DNA from: Hyphomicrobiales bacterium
GTDB taxonomy: Bacteria > Pseudomonadota > Alphaproteobacteria > Rhizobiales > Xanthobacteraceae
Assembly (NCBI GenBank): GCA_017305535.1
Contig: JAFKKN010000002.1
Location: 186,001 to 250,000 of the forward strand
Direction: 5' to 3'
Length of the DNA stretch: 64,000 nucleotides
In this document: positions 59,316 through 64,000 of the stretch, piece after piece
Position numbering within the stretch: the first letter of the stretch is position 1
Layout of the letters: each line of letters opens with the position of its first letter
Program-made: the position numbers and the translations under genes
Notes under the pieces: model-generated
The model's database searches: none
The model's input: the letters and a program-made list of their open reading frames with translations, nothing else
What the model was told of the DNA's origin: nothing

Positions 59316-60331
59316 GCGCCATGGATCAGGTGTCAACGATTGCGACCATATGGGCCTTTATCATCGCCTTCGCGGTGTTTGTCTATGTCGTGATGGACGG
59401 CTTCGACCTCGGACTCGGCATGCTGTTTCCGCTGTTTCCGAAGAAAGAAGATCGCGACGTGATGATGAACAGCGTCGCGCCGGTGTGGGACGGCAATGAA
59501 ACCTGGCTGGTGCTCGGCGGCGGCGGACTGTTCGCGGCATTTCCACTCGCCTACGCCGTGCTGATGCCGGCGCTCTACACTCCAATCGTCGCGATGCTGC
59601 TCGGCCTGGTGTTTCGCGGCGTCGCCTTCGAATTCCGCTGGCGTTCGCAGCGTGAGCGCAACCGTTGGGACATTGCCTTCGCCGGCGGCTCGCTGGTCGC
59701 GGCGCTGGCGCAAGGCATCGCTCTCGGCGCCATCCTGCAAGGCGTGCAGGTGGCCAACCGTGCCTATGCCGGCGGCTGGTGGGACTGGCTGACGCCGTTC
59801 AGTATCCTCACCGGCATCGCCGTCGTGATCGGCTATTGCCTGCTCGGCGCAACTTGGCTGGTGATGAAGACCACCGGCGACCTGCGCGAGAAAGCCTATC
59901 ACCTGAGCTGGTGGTTGCTGTTCGCGATGCTCGGCGCGATCGGCGCTGTGAGTCTGGCGACGCCTTTCCTCGACGTCGAATACGCACGGCGCTGGTTCAC
60001 ATGGCCGAACCTGCTGTTCACCGCGCCAGTGCCGATCGCGGTCGCGGCCGTCACCGCATTGCTGTTGCAGAGTCTCGCGCGACGGCAGGACTACAAGCCG
60101 TTCATACTCTCTCTCGTCCTGTTCGCGCTGTCCTATGCCGGGCTCGGCATCAGCATGTACCCCTACATCGTGCCGCGCAGCATCACCATCTGGCAGGCCG
60201 CCGCGCCGGAAGGCAGCCAGTTGTTCATGCTGGTCGGCGTGTCGATCCTGATCCCGATCATCCTGATCTACACCGGATGGGCTTACTGGGTGTTCCGCGG
60301 CAAGGTCGATCCGCAGAGCGGATATCATTGA
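59312..60331 (+). CDS. cydB: Cytochrome bd oxidase subunit II (CioB/CydB)
   Basis: The 339-residue membrane protein has VYVVMDGFDLGLGMLFPLFP, NSVAPVWDGNETWLVLGGGGLFAAFPLAYAVLMPALY, GVAFEFRWRSQRERNRWD, and AGLGISMYPYIVPRSITIWQAA, all standard CydB/CioB blocks. A GTG at 59312 overlaps the cydA stop; an ATG at 59321 is possible. The stop overlaps the ATG of the 42-residue gene at 60331. Confidence 0.94.
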   Translation: MSAMDQVSTIATIWAFIIAFAVFVYVVMDGFDLGLGMLFPLFPKKEDRDVMMNSVAPVWDGNETWLVLGGGGLFAAFPLAYAVLMPALYTPIVAMLLGLVFRGVAFEFRWRSQRERNRWDIAFAGGSLVAALAQGIALGAILQGVQVANRAYAGGWWDWLTPFSILTGIAVVIGYCLLGATWLVMKTTGDLREKAYHLSWWLLFAMLGAIGAVSLATPFLDVEYARRWFTWPNLLFTAPVPIAVAAVTALLLQSLARRQDYKPFILSLVLFALSYAGLGISMYPYIVPRSITIWQAAAPEGSQLFMLVGVSILIPIILIYTGWAYWVFRGKVDPQSGYH

Positions 60332-60459
60332 TGACCGTGCACCACGACAAATCGTCGCTGCCGCAACGCCTGTTGTGGTTCGTCGTGCTATGGCTGGGCG
60401 GCGTCGGCACCGTCGCCCTCGTCGCCTACGGCTTGCGGCTCTGGATTGCGCCACATTGA
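60331..60459 (+). CDS. DUF2474 (CydP-like) micro-protein of the bd oxidase operon
   Basis: The 42-residue protein has one transmembrane helix (LLWFVVLWLGGVGTVALVAYGLRLWI) after a short basic N-terminus and ends IAPH. Its ATG overlaps the cydB stop (TGATG). DUF2474 proteins sit at this position in many CIO operons and may be small subunits or assembly partners, comparable to CydX or CydP. The family name comes from size, order and the WxxLWLGGVGTVALVAYGLR pattern. Confidence 0.82.
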   Translation: MTVHHDKSSLPQRLLWFVVLWLGGVGTVALVAYGLRLWIAPH

Positions 60460-60619
60460 TTCGTCACAAAGTCCGACCATCCTGATTTGAGCGCATCTGG
60501 TAACGATTGATTCGCCATCAACCACCGTCGGCTTGCCATCCAGGCGAGGGTACGGTTTGATACACCTCGATATCGCGACATCGCCCGACGGTTCGCACCC
60601 CCGACAACAAGGATTGCCG

Positions 60620-61222
60620 ATGCTTCGCTTTCGACGCTTGCTGTGGATGCCATTGCTGGCCGTCATGTTCATCGTCCTGCCGACCGCACAGGGTTTCAGC
60701 CAAAGCGAGGACATGAATATCGGCGATGAGCCGGGGCGTGTACCGGATGAATCGGTGCAGTTGCCGCCGCAGTTCCAGCGGCAGATGGTACTCTATCGCA
60801 CCACCGAGCCGCCGGGCACCATCATCGTCCACACATCCGAACGCTTCCTGTATCTGGTGCAGGGCAATGGCCGCGCCATTCGCTACGGCGTCCGTGTCGG
60901 CCGCGAGGGGTTTCAGTGGCAGGGCCTGTTGAAGATCACGCGCAAGGCCGAGTGGCCCGACTGGACACCGCCGCCGGAGATGATCCAGCGCCAGCCCTAC
61001 CTGCCGCGCTTCATGGCCGGCGGCCCCGGCAACCCGCTCGGCGCACGCGCGATGTATCTCGGCACCACGGTCTATCGTATTCACGGCACCAATCAGCCGG
61101 ACACCATCGGCAAGGCCGTATCGTCCGGATGCTTCGGCATGGTCAATGCCGACATCATCGATCTTTACGGCCGCGTGCCGGTCGGCACCAAAGTCGTCGT
61201 CAAGCAGCGCCCGTCGATCTAA
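60620..61222 (+). CDS. L,D-transpeptidase (YkuD domain)
   Basis: The 200-residue product has a signal peptide (LLWMPLLAVMFIVLPTAQG). A YkuD domain follows with TIIVHTSERFLYLVQGNGRAIRYGVRVGREGFQW and the catalytic motif HGTNQPDTIGKAVSSGCFGMVNAD (His and Cys of the L,D-transpeptidase family). Such enzymes make 3-3 cross-links in peptidoglycan or attach proteins to it. The ATG at 60620 has AAGGA 5 nt upstream. Confidence 0.9.
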   Translation: MLRFRRLLWMPLLAVMFIVLPTAQGFSQSEDMNIGDEPGRVPDESVQLPPQFQRQMVLYRTTEPPGTIIVHTSERFLYLVQGNGRAIRYGVRVGREGFQWQGLLKITRKAEWPDWTPPPEMIQRQPYLPRFMAGGPGNPLGARAMYLGTTVYRIHGTNQPDTIGKAVSSGCFGMVNADIIDLYGRVPVGTKVVVKQRPSI

Positions 61223-61273
61223 ATCGCCGCCGATCCTTGCCCATCACGTCATCCTTATGAGCGAGACACCATC

Positions 61274-62311
61274 ATGCTGAATTTCAGTCTCCCCCTCGCG
61301 CGCGGCGCTGTCGCTGTTGTCGCCACCATTGTCGCGTTCGGAACCTGTACCAGTGCCGATGCGCAGATGCTGAAGACCGTGAAGGACAGGGGCAACCTGA
61401 TCTGCGGTGTCTCGACTGGCCTCCCCGGCTTTTCCAACGCCGACGATAAGGGCGTATGGTCCGGCCTCGATGTCGATCTTTGTCGCGCGGTCGCCGCCGC
61501 CGTGTTCAACGACCCGACCAAGGTGAAGTACGTTCCGCTCAATGCCGAGCAACGCTTCAAGGCGCTGCAATCCGGCGAGATCGATCTGCTCTCGCGCAAC
61601 TCGACCTGGACGATGTCGCGCGAAGCCGAGTTCAACCTCAGCTTCGCCGCGGTCAACTACTACGACGGCCAGGGTTTCATGATCCGCAAGAGCGCCGGCA
61701 AGGATTCGGCGCTGGCGCTCGACAATAGCAAGGTCTGCGTGCAATCCGGCACCACCACGCAACTCAATCTCGGCGATTACTTCCGCGCCAACAATATGAA
61801 ATTCCAGGAGATGGCGTTCTCGAATGTCGCCGAGACGCTGAAGGCCTACGATAGCGGCGCCTGTGACGTCTTCACCAGCGACGTCTCGCAACTCTACGCC
61901 GAGCGACTGACACTCTCGACACCGAATGATCACGTCATCCTGCCCGACGTGATTTCCAAGGAGCCGCTGGGCCCCGCGGTGAAGCAGGGCGACAGCCAAT
62001 GGCTGGAGATCGTGAAGTGGTCGTACTTCGCCATGCTCAACGCCGAGGAACTGGGCATCACGTCAAAGAACATCGATGAGGCGCTGAAATCGCAGAAGCC
62101 GGACGTCAAACGTCTGGTCGGCAGCGAGGGCGCCTATGGCGAGCAGATCGGCCTGACCAAGGATTGGGCGGTGCGCATCATTCGGCAGGTCGGCAACTAT
62201 GCCGAATCCTATGAGCGCAACGTCGGCACCGGCTCGAAGCTCGGCATTCCGCGCGGCCTCAATCATCTGTGGAACGAGGGCGGCATTCAATACGCTCCGC
62301 CGATCCGGTAG
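61274..62311 (+). CDS. Amino-acid ABC transporter substrate-binding protein (AapJ-like)
   Basis: The 345-residue precursor has a signal peptide (ARGAVAVVATIVAFGTCTSADA). A family 3 binding-protein body follows (LKTVKDRGNLICGVSTGLPGFS, GLDVDLCRAVAAAVF, ALQSGEIDLLSRNSTWTMSREAEF, and GSEGAYGEQIGLTKDWAVRIIRQVGNYAESYERNVG), matching general L-amino-acid binding proteins (AapJ/BztA). No permease or ATPase gene is adjacent, so it is an orphan binding protein or uses a distant transporter. Confidence 0.88.
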   Translation: MLNFSLPLARGAVAVVATIVAFGTCTSADAQMLKTVKDRGNLICGVSTGLPGFSNADDKGVWSGLDVDLCRAVAAAVFNDPTKVKYVPLNAEQRFKALQSGEIDLLSRNSTWTMSREAEFNLSFAAVNYYDGQGFMIRKSAGKDSALALDNSKVCVQSGTTTQLNLGDYFRANNMKFQEMAFSNVAETLKAYDSGACDVFTSDVSQLYAERLTLSTPNDHVILPDVISKEPLGPAVKQGDSQWLEIVKWSYFAMLNAEELGITSKNIDEALKSQKPDVKRLVGSEGAYGEQIGLTKDWAVRIIRQVGNYAESYERNVGTGSKLGIPRGLNHLWNEGGIQYAPPIR

Positions 62312-62350
62312 AGGCGATCACGCTTCTACGGAAACATCCAATTCCGTTAC

Positions 62351-62467
62351 ACCCGGCCATAGCCGTTTAAAGAACGGCGTCGCCGATGCTCGTCTGCGTG
62401 TCGGGCATCCACGTCCTGAATGTTTCAAAATGAAAGACGTGGATGGCCGGGACAAGCCCGGCCATGA
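62351..62467. repeat. Palindromic repeat, family A (copy 6, with insert-like arm)
   Basis: It contains CGGGCATCCACGTCC and GACGTGGATGGCCGGGACAAGCCCGGCCATGACA, plus the left arm AGCCGTTTAAAGAACGGCGTCGC, which also occurs (inverted, as GCGACGCCGTTCTTCGAACGGCT) in the copy at 11275-11402. This identifies a longer subtype of family A. Confidence 0.75.
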
Positions 62468-62509
62468 CAGGTCAGTTCTATCCAGGCAAGATTTTCTCCA
62501 GGTCGCGCG

Positions 62510-63442
62510 TCAAGCCACCCGGTAGACACTCTGCGCGTCTACCTGCACCCGCCCGTCGGCGACGAGTTCGTCGAGGTGCTGCGAAATGGTGCGAGCCTCC
62601 GACGAGTCGACCCATGGGCTCTCATAGTGCGACGGATAGATCAACCGCTGCTTGACCAGTTGCGCCAGCGTCTTCGGCGCCTCCTTCAGCATTGCCAGCA
62701 AACGCGCTTCGCGTTCGTCGAGCTTCGCGGCATAGGCCGCAAGATCCTGCATGAAGCGCTCGCGATCGGTGTAAACGCCGCGATGATGCGCGGTGACCCA
62801 GACCTTCGCCGGAATATCTCGCAGCCGCTCCATGCTGCTGCGGAAGCCAGACAGGCTCGAGGAGGCATCGCCGTAGTAGGGTCCGAAACCGGTGAGATCG
62901 ATATCACCGATAAAAGCAACACCCTCCTCTTCGATCAGCAAAACGCAATGACCCGCGGTATGACCCGGCATGTGGAAGGCGCGAACCGTCAGGCCACCGA
63001 GATCCCATGACGCGCCGTCGGCATAGCTTTTCGCATCGGGCTGCGGTGCGTAGAAGAAGTCGCGCTTGAACCGGGCCTCCATTTTCGGAATGCGGCTCTG
63101 ATCGGTCACCCCGAAAGCCGCGACCAGCCCGTCCCAACTGCGCGCCGCCTGCAGATCCGCCTCATGCACATAGACCGGCGCACCGGGAAGACGATGCAGG
63201 CCCGCCATATGATCTTCGTGGACGTGGCCCATCACCACCAGTTCAGTGGCATCGAATTCAGGCCCGATGAAGTTCGAGACGATCGGGGCATCAAGCGCCG
63301 CGCGCGTGTCCGAGCCACGAACGAGCACCTGGTTTCCGTCGGGATATTTGCCGTTCTTCTCGCCGAAGAAGACCGAGACGCGGCCGAAATCCGCGCGTTG
63401 TACTGGTGCGCGGGACGCTGACTGGCTCGCGTGCGAATTCAT
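62510..63442 (-). CDS. MBL-fold metallo-hydrolase
   Basis: The 310-residue protein has the metal motif HVHEDH (His73, His75, Asp77, His78), then FHMPGHTAGHCVLLIEEEGVAFIGDIDLTGFGPYYGD and VWVTAHHRGVY, the usual order of MBL ligands, and a C-terminal helical domain (LLAMLKEAPKTLAQLVKQRLIYP, ARTISQHLDELVADGRV) that may be a winged helix as in LACTB2-like proteins. No signal peptide. The substrate is unknown; thioesterase, lactonase or RNase-like activity are possible. Confidence 0.85.
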   Translation of the reverse strand: MNSHASQSASRAPVQRADFGRVSVFFGEKNGKYPDGNQVLVRGSDTRAALDAPIVSNFIGPEFDATELVVMGHVHEDHMAGLHRLPGAPVYVHEADLQAARSWDGLVAAFGVTDQSRIPKMEARFKRDFFYAPQPDAKSYADGASWDLGGLTVRAFHMPGHTAGHCVLLIEEEGVAFIGDIDLTGFGPYYGDASSSLSGFRSSMERLRDIPAKVWVTAHHRGVYTDRERFMQDLAAYAAKLDEREARLLAMLKEAPKTLAQLVKQRLIYPSHYESPWVDSSEARTISQHLDELVADGRVQVDAQSVYRVA

Positions 63443-63685
63443 ATCGACGGTTCTCCTTCAATCACAACCGGCCCGCCGCGTCGCGCTGGACGATCAGACC
63501 ATCGTGCAGGAGCCGGACGCATCATAGAGCAACCCACCGCAGGCACCAAGAAAGCTGCCCAATCGATGAACCGTGATTGAATCCGCCGCATCGTCGCGCC
63601 GGCGCGGCCCGCGACATCCCGGCGGGACGCGCAAGGCTAATGCCGGCGGCGATCGAAGATTGGCTGTATCTATCCGGAAGCGAAC

Positions 63686-64000
63686 CTAACGCGCCTGCAT
63701 GCGCGCGCCGGCGTCCAGACTGATCGTTGTGGCGTTGAGGTACGCATTCTCGGCAATGTGCCGCACCAGACCGGCGAACTCGTCGGGCTGCCCCATCCGG
63801 TTCGGATACAGAATCATGCGATCGACGATCGACTGCGATACCTTCGGCGGCATGCCAGACACCATGCCGGTATCGAACAGGCCGGGCGCGATCGACACCA
63901 CGCGGATGCCGTGCTCGGCGAGGTCGCGCGCTACCGGCAGCGTGAGGCCGATGACGCCGGCCTTGCTGGCGCTGTAGGCGGCCTGTCCAACCTGCCCTTG
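63686..64000 (-). CDS. Short-chain dehydrogenase (HSD10/3-hydroxyacyl-CoA dehydrogenase type-2-like), 5' part outside window
   Basis: Only the last ~104 residues are visible, reading QGQVGQAAYSASKAGVIGLTLPVARDLAEHGIRVVSIAPGLFDTGM and ending with the family tail TTISLDAGARMQAR. The catalytic YSASK motif is present near the visible start, followed by IAPGLFDT, a pattern of type-2 3-hydroxyacyl-CoA dehydrogenases. The coenzyme loop lies beyond the window. It probably belongs to a fatty-acid or amino-acid degradation operon further right. Confidence 0.87.
   Translation of the reverse strand, partial: QGQVGQAAYSASKAGVIGLTLPVARDLAEHGIRVVSIAPGLFDTGMVSGMPPKVSQSIVDRMILYPNRMGQPDEFAGLVRHIAENAYLNATTISLDAGARMQAR

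Noticed and set aside
60507-60521. TTGATTCGCCATCAA before the L,D-transpeptidase as an Fnr-type box
   Set aside because: The half-sites TTGAT and ATCAA are right but the spacer is 5 bp, not the 4 bp of the Fnr consensus. It lies after the bd-oxidase genes, not before them.
63443-63685. Terminator or gene between the MBL hydrolase and the final SDR gene
   Set aside because: GC-rich dyads are present but without a T-run, and no coding pattern is convincing.
1-64000. tRNA, rRNA, CRISPR array or transposase genes
   Set aside because: No cloverleaf-like T-loop pattern, rRNA segment, regularly spaced repeat array or transposase motif was noticed on either strand while reading. A covariance-model search would be needed to exclude small RNAs.

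Overview
This is a GC-rich chromosomal window from an alphaproteobacterium. It most likely comes from the Nitrobacteraceae/Bradyrhizobiaceae (Rhodopseudomonas, Bradyrhizobium, Afipia and relatives). The assignment is an inference from gene content: a complete sox thiosulfate-oxidation locus, a box aerobic benzoyl-CoA locus with a BoxR-type XRE/shikimate-kinase-like regulator, a CIO-type cytochrome bd oxidase, a Pst/Pho operon, and many short palindromic intergenic repeats. No phage, transposase, CRISPR array, rRNA or tRNA gene was recognised.

Layout. 1-2560: cobalamin lower-ligand genes. A cobalamin riboswitch and cobU lie on the minus strand, and cobT and cobS on the plus strand. 2692-5462 (minus): a phosphatase-like protein, an ETHE1-type metallo-beta-lactamase fused to rhodanese, a secreted GlcG/HbpS-like protein and a DsrE-like protein. 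5511-12806 (minus): sox genes in transcription order soxC, soxD, soxX, soxY, soxZ, soxA, a soxK-like gene, soxB and a second dsrE-like gene. A divergent ArsR-type regulator (soxR) follows, with a perfect inverted repeat between the two units, then a secreted MBL-fold hydrolase. 14327-23386: assorted metabolism (methyltransferase, nitronate monooxygenase-like protein, two MFS transporters, NTF2-like, VOC and carboxymuconolactone-decarboxylase-like proteins, paired acyl-CoA dehydrogenases). 23525-31457 (minus): the phosphate regulon, YbhN-like gene, phoR, pstS, pstC, pstA, pstB, phoU, phoB, with a Pho box before pstS. 31764-36553: envelope and miscellaneous genes. 36707-50940: aerobic benzoate catabolism, comprising boxA, boxB, boxC, a DUF309 protein, an alpha/beta hydrolase, benzoate-CoA ligase, boxR and a five-gene branched-chain-type ABC transporter. 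51275-53891: an epimerase and a feruloyl-CoA-synthase-like ligase. 54150-57677: signalling (REC-histidine kinase, OmpR-type regulator, ECF sigma factor, small secreted protein). 57909-60459: cytochrome bd (CIO) with a DUF2474 micro-protein. 60620-64000: L,D-transpeptidase, amino-acid binding protein, MBL hydrolase and the 3' part of an SDR gene.

How the parts fit. The sox locus would oxidise thiosulfate in the periplasm, and its repressor probably binds the palindrome at 12893-12914. The box locus would import aromatic acid through the ABC system, activate it with the ligase, epoxidise it with BoxAB and cleave the ring with BoxC. Short AT-rich motifs are shared by the promoters of the ligase, boxC and the transporter, which suggests one regulator. 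The Pst/Pho genes form a standard phosphate-starvation unit.

At least five families of short palindromic repeats lie between genes. Two copies have been absorbed into genes: one supplies the ribosome-binding site, start codon and N-terminus of the secreted GlcG-like protein, and one supplies the probable start codon of soxD. No clearly new defence or biosynthetic system was seen. The most interesting points are the regulatory motifs, the repeat-derived gene starts and several small orphan proteins.
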